From Chryseobacterium sp. W4I1 (lineage in GTDB: Bacteria; Bacteroidota; Bacteroidia; Flavobacteriales; Weeksellaceae), in contig NZ_JAUSXQ010000001.1 of the NCBI RefSeq assembly GCF_030816115.1, positions 1,426,001 to 1,490,000 of the forward strand: a stretch of DNA of 64,000 bases, given 5' to 3'. The notes under the pieces are model-generated. The model saw only the letters and a program-made list of their open reading frames with translations, searched no databases and had not been told where the DNA came from. Both the position numbers and the translations under genes were made by a program. This document shows positions 52,756 through 61,643 of this stretch, in pieces. Numbering within the stretch: position 1 is the first letter of the stretch; every line of letters starts with the position of its first letter.

Positions 52756-54195
52756 ATGAAAAAATTAATTGTTAGCTGTTTGACAGTAGGAGTGTTTCTG
52801 AATGCTAATGCACAGAACTATTGGAAGAAAAATGCAGGGAAAACAGCAAAGGTTATTCTTACCAACTCCAAAACCAATGAAAAAATGGCAGATAAAGGAA
52901 CGGTTAAGTTTGAGAAGTTCGGGCAGCCCAAAGAAACAGATGCCTGTATCTTTGTAGATCCGGATTTTAAATATCAGAAACTAATCGGAATAGGTGGTGC
53001 CATCACTGATGCGTCTGCAGAAACCTTTTATAAAATGCCTAAAAACAAGCAGAAAGAAATTCTGGATGCGTATTTCGGAAAAAATGGACTTGGATACACG
53101 GTGGTCCGCACCAATATGAACTCCTGTGACTTCTCCAGCGATTCTTATACCTACGTTGAGGATAATGATATGGCTTTAAAGACTTTCAATGTTGCTCACG
53201 ACGAGAAATATAAAATCCCGTTGATCAAAGAAGCTCAGAAAGCAATAGGGAAAGATTTTACCTTCTATTTCTCCCCATGGAGCCCGCCAGCCTGGATGAA
53301 ATCCAATAAAAGTCTCTATAAAGGAGGAAGATTAGAAAACCAATATTACCAGACCTGGGCAGATTATTATATTAAATTCATCAAAGAATACGAAAAAAGA
53401 GGCATTAACATTTGGGGGCTGACGGTCCAGAATGAACCAATGGCTACCCAGACCTGGGAATCCTGTATTTATTCAGCAGAGGAAGAAGGAGAATTTCTTA
53501 AGAATAATCTGGGACCAACGCTTTGGAAAAATGGTTACAAAGACAAGAAAGTGATGATCTGGGATCACAACAGAGATTTGATCTATCAAAGAGCAACCAC
53601 CACTTTAAGCGATCCTGAAACTTCAAAATATGCCCACGGAATCGGGTATCATTGGTATGAAACCTGGAACAATAAAACCCAGCTTTTTGATAATCTTGCC
53701 GAAACCCAAAGAGCTTTTCCAGATAAATTTCTTGCTTTTACAGAAGGCTGCAAAGAACAGTTCAAGATGTCTGGAATTTACGATGTCAGCTTAGGAGAAT
53801 TGTATGGGAAAAATATGATTAATGATTTCAATAAAGGAACGGCTTTATGGACCGACTGGAATATTTTGCTTGATGAAACGGGAGGTCCGAACCATGTCGG
53901 AAATTTCTGTTTTGCGCCAATCATTGCAGATACAAAAACAGGAGACGTTCATTATACTTATGAATATTATTACGTAGGCCACGTATCAAAATATATTAAG
54001 CCAAATGCCCAGAGGATCGGAAGTTCTTCCAACAGAGCAGCGCTTACCTCAACAACTTTTATGAATGAAAACGGCCAATTGGTCACCGTTATTATGAATG
54101 ATTCTGAAAATGATATTGACACCAACCTTTGGATTGAAGGGATGGCTGCAAAATTATCTGCTCCGGCACATTCTATACAAACTGTTATTTTATAA
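52756..54195 (+). CDS. GH30 glucanase (glucosylceramidase-like)
   Basis: A 479-residue exported GH30 enzyme; signal peptide ends FLNANAQ. It has the motif GIGGAITDASAE in the barrel, WSPPAWM, TVQNEPMA (acid/base Glu227) and FLAFTEGC (nucleophile Glu330), with a C-terminal beta-sandwich (TVIMNDSENDIDTNLWIEG). It is a clear second member of the family in this locus but only distantly related to the upstream GH30, so the two probably cut different linkages or chain lengths. It is the last gene of the operon; a strong terminator follows at 54352. Confidence 0.93.
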   Translation: MKKLIVSCLTVGVFLNANAQNYWKKNAGKTAKVILTNSKTNEKMADKGTVKFEKFGQPKETDACIFVDPDFKYQKLIGIGGAITDASAETFYKMPKNKQKEILDAYFGKNGLGYTVVRTNMNSCDFSSDSYTYVEDNDMALKTFNVAHDEKYKIPLIKEAQKAIGKDFTFYFSPWSPPAWMKSNKSLYKGGRLENQYYQTWADYYIKFIKEYEKRGINIWGLTVQNEPMATQTWESCIYSAEEEGEFLKNNLGPTLWKNGYKDKKVMIWDHNRDLIYQRATTTLSDPETSKYAHGIGYHWYETWNNKTQLFDNLAETQRAFPDKFLAFTEGCKEQFKMSGIYDVSLGELYGKNMINDFNKGTALWTDWNILLDETGGPNHVGNFCFAPIIADTKTGDVHYTYEYYYVGHVSKYIKPNAQRIGSSSNRAALTSTTFMNENGQLVTVIMNDSENDIDTNLWIEGMAAKLSAPAHSIQTVIL

Positions 54196-54351
54196 GGATA
54201 CGATAGATGGTTGGAAGATGGACGTTACTGTATAACCTCTAATTTCGTGGAGTTACAATAAGTTTCGGAAGGAAGATGTTTTTCAGACAATAATTTCTCT
54301 CTGCCAGCCTCACTTTCTTAATAAGAACTTCATATTAATTATTTTTTATAG

Positions 54352-54390
54352 AACCGGCGGCCTCGAAGAGGCCGCCGGTTTATTTTTTAT
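54352..54390 (+). terminator. Strong terminator of the glucan operon
   Basis: A perfect 13-bp GC-rich stem AACCGGCGGCCTC / GAGGCCGCCGGTT with a GAA loop, followed by TATTTTTTAT. Confidence 0.9.
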
Positions 54391-54403
54391 ATCAATAATC
54401 TGA

Positions 54404-55222
54404 TTACTTTTTACTTTCAGCGTCATATTTGTCAACAACTTTCTGAGAAACCCCGGTATTGCTGAAACCGCCGTCATGAAATAAGTTCTGCATCGTTACT
54501 TTCTTAGTAAGATCAGAGAACATACTTACACAGTAGTTAGCACAGTCCAGAGCAGTAGCGTTTCCTAGAGGAGACATATCATCAGCATAGCCTAAGAAAC
54601 CTCCAAAACCTTTCACACCGCTTCCTGCTGTAGTAGGAGTAGGAGATTGAGAAATGGTGTTTACACGTACCTTTCTTGCTCCCCAGTAATTTCCGAAAGA
54701 TCTTGTGATGCTTTCAAGATATGCTTTATTGTCAGCCATATCATTATAATCCGGGAAGGTTCTCTGAGCTGCGATATAAGTAAGGGCCAAAATACTTCCC
54801 CACTCATTCATACAGTCTTTTTCCCAAGCCACACGCATTACTTTGTGGAAAGAAACAGCGGAAATATCCCATCCTTTTTCCAACCAGTCGTAATTCATTT
54901 CAGTATAATGTTTTCCTTTTCTTACATTGACGGACATGCCTATAGAGTGAAGAATAAAATCTATTTTTCCAAATTTTGCTGTTGCAGCATCAAAAAGTTT
55001 TTCCAGATCTTCAATAGAAGTTGCATCTGCACCTATTACTTCAGAACCCGTTTTTTCGGCTAAACCATTAAGTTCTCCCATTCTCAAAGCAATAGGAGCA
55101 TTGGATAAGATAAATTCAGCACCTTCTTCATGACATCTTTCAGCAACTTTCCATGCGATAGATTGTTCATTAAGGGCTCCAAAAATAATTCCCTTTTTGC
55201 CTTTAAGTAAACCGTATGACAT
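54404..55222 (-). CDS. fabI: Enoyl-ACP reductase (NADH)
   Basis: A 272-residue short-chain dehydrogenase-like enzyme that reduces trans-2-enoyl-ACP in fatty acid synthesis. The N-terminal GIIFGALNEQSIAW is the FabI variant of the Rossmann signature. The catalytic Tyr and Lys sit in YNDMADNKAYLES (Y-x6-K), and LTYIAAQRTFPDY forms the substrate pocket. The substrate-loop region near SPTPTTAGSGVKGF matches the triclosan-binding loop position of FabI. It has its own -7 box (minus strand TACATTTG, 55247-55254). Confidence 0.95.
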   Translation of the reverse strand: MSYGLLKGKKGIIFGALNEQSIAWKVAERCHEEGAEFILSNAPIALRMGELNGLAEKTGSEVIGADATSIEDLEKLFDAATAKFGKIDFILHSIGMSVNVRKGKHYTEMNYDWLEKGWDISAVSFHKVMRVAWEKDCMNEWGSILALTYIAAQRTFPDYNDMADNKAYLESITRSFGNYWGARKVRVNTISQSPTPTTAGSGVKGFGGFLGYADDMSPLGNATALDCANYCVSMFSDLTKKVTMQNLFHDGGFSNTGVSQKVVDKYDAESKK

Positions 55223-55246
55223 AATTTTTTAATGTTTATTTAAATA

Positions 55247-55254
55247 CAAATGTA
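55247..55254 (-). promoter_or_regulatory. -7 promoter box of fabI
   Basis: TACATTTG on the minus strand, 24 bases before the fabI start codon. Confidence 0.55.
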
Positions 55255-55281
55255 GCAATAATTTGTGTTTGAGTCATAATA

Positions 55282-55315
55282 AAAATGGAGCCTTATCAAT
55301 TTAAGGCTCCATTTT
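55282..55315 (-). terminator. Terminator of the LEA-like gene
   Basis: A perfect 14-bp stem AAAATGGAGCCTTA / TAAGGCTCCATTTT with a 6-base loop and T-rich tail on the minus strand. Confidence 0.8.
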
Positions 55316-55342
55316 CTTGAAAATATTTATTTGACTGAAATT

Positions 55343-55642
55343 TTAATTGGTTTTCTTATTCCATTCTGCTTTTACATCTTCTGCAGCATCTTTGGTTTTT
55401 TCCCATGCGTCATTGGCTTTGTCTTTAATATCGTCCCATGCATCAGCTGCATTATTCTTTACTCTGTCAAGCCAATCTTCTTGCTGTGCTTCCTCATCAT
55501 TATTTCTTTTTTCGTTGATATAATCTTTTGCTTTTGCTGCCAGATCTTCAACTTTCCATTTTGCATTGTCTGCTGCATTCTTTATAGAGTTTTCTGTGTT
55601 GTTTACTGCATCTTCCGCTTTGTTGTATTCTGAATTGTTCAT
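55343..55642 (-). CDS. Acidic LEA-like helical protein
   Basis: A 99-residue, very polar, all-helical protein. The ORF could start at 55690, but the extra residues are hydrophobic and unlike the rest, so the ATG at 55642 (MNNSEYNKAEDAVNNTENS) is preferred. Repeated segments with spaced Ala, Asp, Lys and Trp (WKVEDLAAKAKDYINEK, VKNNAADAWDDIKDKAND and AWEKTKDAAEDVKAEWN) resemble late-embryogenesis-abundant or YtxH-like stress proteins. A role in desiccation or envelope stress is only inferred. It has a good terminator. Confidence 0.7.
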   Translation of the reverse strand: MNNSEYNKAEDAVNNTENSIKNAADNAKWKVEDLAAKAKDYINEKRNNDEEAQQEDWLDRVKNNAADAWDDIKDKANDAWEKTKDAAEDVKAEWNKKTN

Positions 55643-55786
55643 AATATGTAATATTTTATTGTTGTGTACCAGTAAATAAACAATAACCATTCCTAAAACC
55701 CGGAACTGCTGTTAAATTTTTCTTAATCTTTTGTTATACTTTTCCAAATCAGTATTATCTTTAGTACAGTATAAAAAATTACTGTT

Positions 55787-56344
55787 ATGGAAACAATACG
55801 CTGCGGCTGGTGTGAGAAAGACGACCTGTACCGGAAATATCATGATGAAGAATGGGGAAGACCTGTCTATGATGATAAAACCATCTTTGAATTCCTGATT
55901 CTTGAAAGTTTCCAGGCTGGATTGAGCTGGTATACCATTCTTTCTAAAAGAGATCATTTCAGAAAAGCTTTTGATGACTTTAATTATAAGAAAATTGCGG
56001 AGTATGATGATGAAAAAATTGAAGAACTTATGAATAATTCAGGAATCGTCAGAAACCGCCTTAAAATTCTGGCATCGGTAACCAATGCTCAAAGGTTTCA
56101 GGAAGTGCAACGGGAGTTCGGAAGTTTTTCAAATTATATTTGGGGTTTTGTAGGAGGAAAGCCCATTAATAATCATCCCAAAACATTAAGTGATGTTCCT
56201 GCAGTAACAGATATTTCTGATTCTTTATCTAAAGATCTTAAAAAAAGAGGTTTCAAATTTATGGGATCCACGGTAGTTTATGCTCATATGCAGGCGACCG
56301 GAATGGTAAATGATCATGTAGAAAGCTGTTTCATTAAACAGTGA
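55787..56344 (+). CDS. tag: DNA-3-methyladenine glycosylase I
   Basis: A 185-residue HhH-family base-excision enzyme that removes 3-methyladenine. The zinc-snap residues are placed as in E. coli Tag: Cys6, His19, His177 and Cys181. RCGWCEKDDLYRKYHDEEWG at the N-terminus and ESFQAGLSWYTILSKR (helix-hairpin-helix neighbourhood) are diagnostic, and the C-terminus reads MVNDHVESCF. Length matches. It is divergent from the LEA-like gene and stands alone. Confidence 0.95.
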   Translation: METIRCGWCEKDDLYRKYHDEEWGRPVYDDKTIFEFLILESFQAGLSWYTILSKRDHFRKAFDDFNYKKIAEYDDEKIEELMNNSGIVRNRLKILASVTNAQRFQEVQREFGSFSNYIWGFVGGKPINNHPKTLSDVPAVTDISDSLSKDLKKRGFKFMGSTVVYAHMQATGMVNDHVESCFIKQ

Positions 56345-56569
56345 TAAACTGTATTTTATTTAATTATTGATGTTTTTTTTAAAGATATAATAATTTGTTT
56401 AATTGATTATGGGTTGTATAGCCTTTAAATATTCCTGTAATATTGGAGGTTTAGACGAATTCTCAGTTCAGAAACGTTTCATTTATTAGTGATTAAAGGT
56501 TTGTTTAATCACTAATAAGTGTGTTTTTATTGATTTGATAAAAAAAAGTACGTATTTATGAAAAATTCG

Positions 56570-56577
56570 TATATTTG
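56570..56577 (+). promoter_or_regulatory. -7 promoter box of YadA-head-repeat gene
   Basis: TATATTTG matches the consensus and overlaps the in-frame TTG at 56575, so translation must begin downstream, at the ATG at 56614. Confidence 0.6.
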
Positions 56578-56613
56578 CATCCTCAAAAAAATAAACTACT
56601 ATTTATTTCTGTC

Positions 56614-57984
56614 ATGCAATATCAACTAAGACTTCAGCTTCTTCTTCCTTTTTTTCTTTTAATTATTCAAGCACAGGCACAGGTGGGGATTGGAACTCCT
56701 GATCCGGATCCTTCCGCTATGCTTCAGATCAACTCAAAAAACAAAGGAATGCTTCTTCCAAGTATTGCTTTAGCATCATCTACAGACCAGACTACCATTC
56801 CGAATCCGGCAGAAGGACTGATCATCTGGAACAACGGTACAGGAAATATGACAGAAGCAGGTTTTTATTACTGGAACAAATCCAAATGGAATATGCTTTC
56901 TACCAGTAACGGATATAGCGGCAATGGAGGAGGTATCAATACGATGTCTGCATGGAATAATTCTGCCACAAACAGCGGTAATTCTGCAGGTGCCAACACC
57001 AACCTTTCTTTGGGAACGAATACTTCGGACGACCTTGTTTTTAAAGTGAACTCCATACCAATAGGAAGACTGGGAGTGAATAACTCGATAAGCTTTGGAA
57101 CAGAGGCTAATGCAGCGCAGAATGGGATCGCTTTAGGTAATTCCAGCAGTGCTTACCAGGGAATTGCCATCGGAACCAATACTTCTGTTACGGCTAACGA
57201 GTCTGTAGCCTTGGGAGCTAACACTAAAATTTCAGGTTACCAGTCAACGGCAGTAGGATTTAACGCTAAAGTAACTGTAAATGAAGCTACAGCGGTTGGG
57301 AATAATGCTGAAGCGTCAGGCTTCCAGTGGATTGCATTGGGATTTGGGGCAAAAACGGCGACCAATGATGCAACAGCTGTAGGTAAAAATTCAACTGCAT
57401 CAGGATTTCAGTCAACGGCAGTAGGATACAATGCAAAAACGAATACCAACAGCGAAACAGCAATAGGATATAATGCGGTGACAAACAACCAGAATTCAAC
57501 AGCAGTAGGATCGGGTGCCAATGCCTTGGGACAATTCTCTACAGCTTTAGGATATGGAGCGGAGACTTCACAGGCCAATACTATTGTGATTGGAAATAAT
57601 AATGCCAATGTAGGAATCGGAACAGGAAGACCAAATATAAATGCTAAAATAGATGTGAACGGGCAATATAAGCTAGGCGAAAAGGGAAGTGTACAGAAAA
57701 ACCAGATCAGTTTTGAAGCATGGCCGTCTATATCTGTAAATAATTTGGCTCCCGGAAAATCTGTAACAATGGAAATTGCAATTCCTGCGAATATACAGCC
57801 CGGATCTACCAGAGCTGCAATTGTAGTGTCTCCGGCGGGAGATTTTGCTGGAGCAGCTTCTTTTTCAATTTCAAATCCAAGAATGACGTCTGTTTCAAGT
57901 GTTACAATTAATCTCACCAATATTTCCGGAAATCCTGAAAGCTTATATTCAGGGCATTTCTATGTAATGATTAATGAGTTTTAA
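56614..57984 (+). CDS. Surface protein with YadA-like head repeats
   Basis: A 456-residue exported protein; the signal peptide of the ATG at 56614 ends IIQAQAQ. An N-terminal VGIGTPDPDPSAMLQI box and GMLLPSIAL are typical of flavobacterial outer-surface proteins. Residues about 165-330 hold head repeats of about 14 residues (for example STAVGFNAKVTVNEA, TAVGNNAEASGF, STAVGYNAKTNTNS), as in the trimeric adhesin YadA head. The C-terminal third (about 345-456) is a separate beta domain with no coiled-coil stalk or YadA anchor. The protein likely trimerises through the head repeats. No sorting domain is obvious. Confidence 0.8.
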   Translation: MQYQLRLQLLLPFFLLIIQAQAQVGIGTPDPDPSAMLQINSKNKGMLLPSIALASSTDQTTIPNPAEGLIIWNNGTGNMTEAGFYYWNKSKWNMLSTSNGYSGNGGGINTMSAWNNSATNSGNSAGANTNLSLGTNTSDDLVFKVNSIPIGRLGVNNSISFGTEANAAQNGIALGNSSSAYQGIAIGTNTSVTANESVALGANTKISGYQSTAVGFNAKVTVNEATAVGNNAEASGFQWIALGFGAKTATNDATAVGKNSTASGFQSTAVGYNAKTNTNSETAIGYNAVTNNQNSTAVGSGANALGQFSTALGYGAETSQANTIVIGNNNANVGIGTGRPNINAKIDVNGQYKLGEKGSVQKNQISFEAWPSISVNNLAPGKSVTMEIAIPANIQPGSTRAAIVVSPAGDFAGAASFSISNPRMTSVSSVTINLTNISGNPESLYSGHFYVMINEF

Positions 57985-58110
57985 TTCCAAACAATGAAAT
58001 CTAATCTGAAGTGTAATGAATAATGATGGGTGAGTTTGCTTCGGAATTGAATGTTGAATTTTTGTTTTCTTTGGAGATGGGCAATGATTTTAAAGTTTTA
58101 TGATCCGAAA
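57985..58110. other. Short spacer without gene
   Basis: About 125 AT-rich bases after the YadA-head-repeat gene; nothing recognisable. The stop of the start-less remnant on the minus strand lies at its right edge. Confidence 0.5.
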
Positions 58111-58373
58111 TTATATGGAAACAAAGAAGGTCCCAAATCGAGACCTTTTATCTATTTCTTCGAACCATTCTTCGTATATATTTTGAGCAAAAGCTCTTTC
58201 AAATAGTTTTTGAAATTTGCTATCGAAATCATTGATATTATACCAGTTAATTAATATAAACCTTTTTGTTGTTCTGCTGGTTTTATAAAATACATATTTA
58301 AAAGTTATGCCATTAACTTCCTTGTTGTAAGAAGTACAATGGAATATGAGGATAATTTGGATTTTCTCCAGTC
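58111..58373 (-). pseudogene. Start-less open frame, possible immunity-gene remnant
   Basis: A minus-strand frame, open for about 87 codons, with no ATG, GTG or TTG start. It overlaps the 3' end of the gene at 58313. Its 3' two thirds read like real protein (VFYKTSRTTKRFILINWYN and KLFERAFAQNIYEEWFEEI). It lies at the end of an effector operon where immunity genes accumulate, so a truncated duplicate is a reasonable guess. Chance cannot be excluded. Confidence 0.4.
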
Positions 58374-58720
58374 CATAATTCTAATCCTTCAAAAAAATGA
58401 TGATCATCTTCTTTTAATTTTTCATGGACATAATTATGAATTTTAAACAGTAGTTCATCCGCAGTGAAAAATTCTCCGTTATTTGCAGTCAAAAGAAAAT
58501 CCGGCTCAATAATATCTTCAATACTTTTGTCCCAATATTCATATTGTATAGCCACTTTATCCGTTTGCAGAATAGATTTGTCCAGGTTTTCTAAGAATTT
58601 TTTGCCCGTTATCTTTTCATTATAATCTTTCAGGGCTATTCTAAAATTTTCAATATCAGAAAACTTCTGTTCAGTGAAATTCCAAAGTATATTTTGTAAA
58701 ATTGTATTTTGATAATTCAT
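58313..58720 (-). CDS. Immunity-like protein 2 of the effector operon
   Basis: A 135-residue acidic soluble protein not assigned to a named family. Its size, charge, AT-rich codon use, lack of signal peptide and position directly after another immunity candidate (2-base gap) fit an antitoxin of a polymorphic-toxin locus. It reads MNYQNTILQNILWNFTEQKFSDIENFR at the start and ends IPLYFLQQGS. Such C-terminal LYFLxxGS tails occur in immunity-like proteins of Bacteroidota, though I cannot place the family. It could protect against the nuclease toxin or a second toxin. Confidence 0.6.
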   Translation of the reverse strand: MNYQNTILQNILWNFTEQKFSDIENFRIALKDYNEKITGKKFLENLDKSILQTDKVAIQYEYWDKSIEDIIEPDFLLTANNGEFFTADELLFKIHNYVHEKLKEDDHHFFEGLELWTGENPNYPHIPLYFLQQGS

Positions 58721-58722
58721 AA

Positions 58723-59379
58723 TTAGCGATAAAATCTTTTTAAATCGAAGCCGTGCTTCAAGGCTAATTCATTGTAAGACAGATTTGGATCTTCTCCGAT
58801 AGCCTGATAGATTTCATTTCGAACGTCGGGGTTCTCTCTCAGATCTGAATCCCCAAAATAGGTATCCATAATATCGTCTTCATCTTCTATTAAATCTTTT
58901 CTTCCAGCAAAATCCAGCGTGGCAACAACTTCCCAATATCCACTTCCAAATGATGGATAAACTCCACATTTATCTCTAAATGCCTCATCAAAAGAAGTTG
59001 CAATAGTAACTTCTCCTACACAGAAATAAACTTTTCCATTGACAAATCTTAAAACTTCAGGAAATGTTATATATTCTGAGGGTACCGGAAAATTTAGGTC
59101 TGTAATTTCCCATTCGTCTTCATCAGAAAAAGTATCGACAGGAATAAAGCTGCTTTTAACGGCCACATTTTTCAAAAGTGTTTCATCAAATTCTTTAACA
59201 ACTTTTCCAAAGGTTTCTATCAGCACACACTTTTTGTAGACATCAAAATAATTCTGATTATTCTCATTTTTACTTTTTTCTAAATAATCATCAACATTAA
59301 ATAAAACTCTTCCAAAAATTTTTTCGTCAGATGAAACGTTTACAGAGAAAATAGTTCCAGATTTAATATTCATACTCAT
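58723..59379 (-). CDS. Immunity protein, Imm26-like
   Basis: A 218-residue soluble acidic protein right after the toxin gene (12-base gap). The N-terminal segment (KSGTIFSVNVSSDEKIFGRVLFNVDDYLEK, and further VLIETFGKVV) resembles the Imm26 family, in which a GxVF...FGRVL pattern recurs. The C-terminal half (PSFGSGYWEVVATLDFAG...EIYQAIGEDPNLSYNELALKHGF) is less clear and holds a helical tail. As the nearest gene to the toxin, it is the best candidate for the cognate immunity protein. The Imm26 match is from visible pattern only. Confidence 0.6.
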   Translation of the reverse strand: MSMNIKSGTIFSVNVSSDEKIFGRVLFNVDDYLEKSKNENNQNYFDVYKKCVLIETFGKVVKEFDETLLKNVAVKSSFIPVDTFSDEDEWEITDLNFPVPSEYITFPEVLRFVNGKVYFCVGEVTIATSFDEAFRDKCGVYPSFGSGYWEVVATLDFAGRKDLIEDEDDIMDTYFGDSDLRENPDVRNEIYQAIGEDPNLSYNELALKHGFDLKRFYR

Positions 59380-59391
59380 ATATTTTAAGAT

Positions 59392-61356
59392 TTAACAAGG
59401 ATTATGTAAATTTTTATATTTATCAAATTTTGGTTTGGTAATTTCATTTCTTCCATTTTGAAGGCTGGCCTTTCCACCGTTTTTATCAATATAGTGCTGT
59501 TCCCAAACAGATGCCTCGTAAGGATCCCAATTTCCACTGGCGACTTCTCTTATTTTATATTTTTTACCCCAGTCTTTCTTATGGTTACTTTTCTTTTTAC
59601 CTTCTGCTACGTGTTCTTTAAAACGGTCTGCCACATTCGGTTTATCTGTTTGCCCTACGTATACAGTTTTCCCTGTTTTGGGATCATAAACTTCATATAT
59701 TTTAGTAGGTTTTTTAACCGTACTTTCAAATTTAGAAGGTTTGTTATCATTGTGCACCAGGATTCCCTGATTACCAACAAAATAATTGTGACTATTTTCA
59801 ACTTCAATATTAAAAGTTGATATTGCCACATTGTTTTGATAATCAATTTCTTTAATTAAAATATTGCTTAAGGATAATGACTTTAAAATCATATCCGTTT
59901 TTAATTCTTTAGCTGTTATCCATTTCCTTTCATCTTCAATCCAGAAAAGATGTTTGAATGTGGTATTAATTATTTCTTTATCAGTAGTAATTTTAATAAA
60001 ACGATCAGTCCAATTTTTATAAACATTAGTTACCTTATTCTTGATTGTTCTTTTATTAATATTGTCATAGCAAAATACAGTATCACCAATTTGAATATTT
60101 TCAATAGGAACCAAACCATCCATTGTGTGAACAAAAGTTCCTGCCAGGAAACAAGGGGCAGTAGTGCCCAAATCATCATATCCTAATTTCGCCCATCGTT
60201 CAGCGGCCTCTTTTGCAGCTTTTTCAGCGGCTTCTTTTGCAGCTTCAGCAGCTAATTCATCTGCTTCTTTTGTGATAACCTTTGCAATATCTCCACCTTC
60301 TTTTTTGGCGAGCTGTTCCATGGTTTCCGCAATTCCCTTTTTTGCTCCGGCCTCCAGTACATCATCGCCACCTTTTTTTACTCCTTGCTCTACGGTTTCT
60401 GCGGCGATCTCTTTGGCCGTTTTTTCTACAACTGCTTCAGCGCCTTCTTTTAAAACTGTTTTTCCGGCAGTAGCTGCCAGAGATGTTCCTCCAGAGTAGA
60501 CTGCAGCTGCAGCATCCGGAATAAATTCTCCTACTGTTGTTCCTATTTTTCTCGGATTTTCAGCTACCCAGCCTGCGGCATCTTTGGTTCCCTGCCAGGC
60601 TGCACTTCCTGCATCAGCCCAGTTTTGACCGTCACTGGCCCAGTTCCAGGCTCCTTCTGCTGCATTGCTCCAATTGTCTCCTTTGCTGGCCCAGTCCCAG
60701 GCATTTCCAACGCCTTCAGTAGCAGCATTCCATCCGTCGCTTACCATTCCACCGAGTGCTTCAGCAGTACCTACCGGATCCTGGCCGACCTGATAAAGTG
60801 TTTCTCCTAAGCCAACTACACCATTTACAGCGCCTTCCACCAAACCGGTCCCCAGATCATTGAACCAGTCGCTTACACCAGTTACGGGCTTCATCCAATC
60901 TGGTAGGATCTGATCTCGCGCCTCACGGGATTTTTTGTTCTGCTCGGCAACCCAGTCGAAACCTTCTTTGATATAATCGGAAGGCATTTTTCCTTCTCCC
61001 ACACCAAATGCTACGGCTGCTGCCCTGTCAAAGAAGATATTGATCTTCCCTCCAAATATACAATTACAATAAGAATCTTCCAAAAGCATTCTGCTGCCGT
61101 TTATTTTGACACCGTCTTTAGGCTGCTGCCATCCTGTGATGATTGTGGGAAGGCATGAGGCACCTGTTGCCCATTTAAGTGGATTGGTACAAAATCCCAT
61201 GGGTTTAATATTAAAGAAAGGAATGAAATCCAATTCCGATGCCATGGGAACACTGTATATCGTAGTATTCTTATTATTGCTCACCCGGAGGGTAGAGGGG
61301 CTTGTTCCTTTGTCGCAAGCTAAAAAGGCACCTTCGGGTACATATTTTTTTGCCAT
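59392..61356 (-). CDS. T6SS effector: PAAR-like (DUF4280) - Hint - GIY-YIG nuclease toxin
   Basis: A 654-residue modular toxin. Residues 1-110 form a DUF4280/PAAR-like cap with paired cysteines (CNC, 97-99; CLP; CTNP). Residues about 160-400 are an Ala/Trp-rich helical link with a degenerate WNWASDGQNW unit. Residues 402-536 form a Hint domain from Cys402 (PCFLAGTFVH) to the terminal HN (GILVHND). The C-terminal tip (about 552-640) is a GIY-YIG nuclease: YEVYDPKTGKTVYVGQT, Arg578 and Glu619 in WEQHYI. It should be loaded on VgrG and release its nuclease by Hint self-cutting. Two immunity-like genes follow. Confidence 0.88.
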   Translation of the reverse strand: MAKKYVPEGAFLACDKGTSPSTLRVSNNKNTTIYSVPMASELDFIPFFNIKPMGFCTNPLKWATGASCLPTIITGWQQPKDGVKINGSRMLLEDSYCNCIFGGKINIFFDRAAAVAFGVGEGKMPSDYIKEGFDWVAEQNKKSREARDQILPDWMKPVTGVSDWFNDLGTGLVEGAVNGVVGLGETLYQVGQDPVGTAEALGGMVSDGWNAATEGVGNAWDWASKGDNWSNAAEGAWNWASDGQNWADAGSAAWQGTKDAAGWVAENPRKIGTTVGEFIPDAAAAVYSGGTSLAATAGKTVLKEGAEAVVEKTAKEIAAETVEQGVKKGGDDVLEAGAKKGIAETMEQLAKKEGGDIAKVITKEADELAAEAAKEAAEKAAKEAAERWAKLGYDDLGTTAPCFLAGTFVHTMDGLVPIENIQIGDTVFCYDNINKRTIKNKVTNVYKNWTDRFIKITTDKEIINTTFKHLFWIEDERKWITAKELKTDMILKSLSLSNILIKEIDYQNNVAISTFNIEVENSHNYFVGNQGILVHNDNKPSKFESTVKKPTKIYEVYDPKTGKTVYVGQTDKPNVADRFKEHVAEGKKKSNHKKDWGKKYKIREVASGNWDPYEASVWEQHYIDKNGGKASLQNGRNEITKPKFDKYKNLHNPC

Positions 61357-61367
61357 AATGCGATGAT

Positions 61368-61643
61368 TTAGTGATTAATTTTATTTGACCTCAGAATTAC
61401 ATTTTTAAACTTTCTAAAAAGATTTTCCAGCAGGTTAAGATTGGTTTTAGTTTCCAGAACAATTTTATCATTAATTTTCAGAACCTCTGAAATTTTACAA
61501 CCGTTAACAGTGCACAGATATTCTCCGTCTGTATAAACATACCATATATCTGACACTTTTACTGTTTCTAATGAACTTTCATGATCAAAAAGAAGGTAAT
61601 AGCGGTCATTCTGAAATACAATATCAAGCAGTGGAATGGTCAT
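61368..61643 (-). CDS. Small protein upstream of toxin, unknown
   Basis: A 91-residue protein with mixed beta and helical character (MTIPLLDIVFQNDRYYLLFDHESSLE and VSDIWYVYTDGEYLCTVNG), ending in a basic segment. Its start overlaps the end of the gene at 61624 by 20 bases, and it lies 11 bases before the PAAR-toxin gene. It is likely a loading adaptor or an accessory of the effector. The family is not recognised. Confidence 0.55.
   Translation of the reverse strand: MTIPLLDIVFQNDRYYLLFDHESSLETVKVSDIWYVYTDGEYLCTVNGCKISEVLKINDKIVLETKTNLNLLENLFRKFKNVILRSNKINH

Noticed and set aside
55331..55633. Plus-strand 100-codon ORF, very Phe/Cys/Ile-rich
   Set aside because: It is the exact antisense of the Ala/Asp/Lys-rich LEA-like gene, whose codon pattern and terminator are convincing; the hydrophobic composition is the mirror of that.
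57408..57920. Minus-strand 170-codon ORF over the YadA-repeat gene
   Set aside because: It is the shadow of the periodic head repeats, with no independent features.
60164..60499. Ala/Ser-rich plus-strand ORF inside the toxin gene
   Set aside because: It is the antisense of the Ala-rich linker between PAAR-like and Hint domains; repetitive codons keep the opposite frames open.
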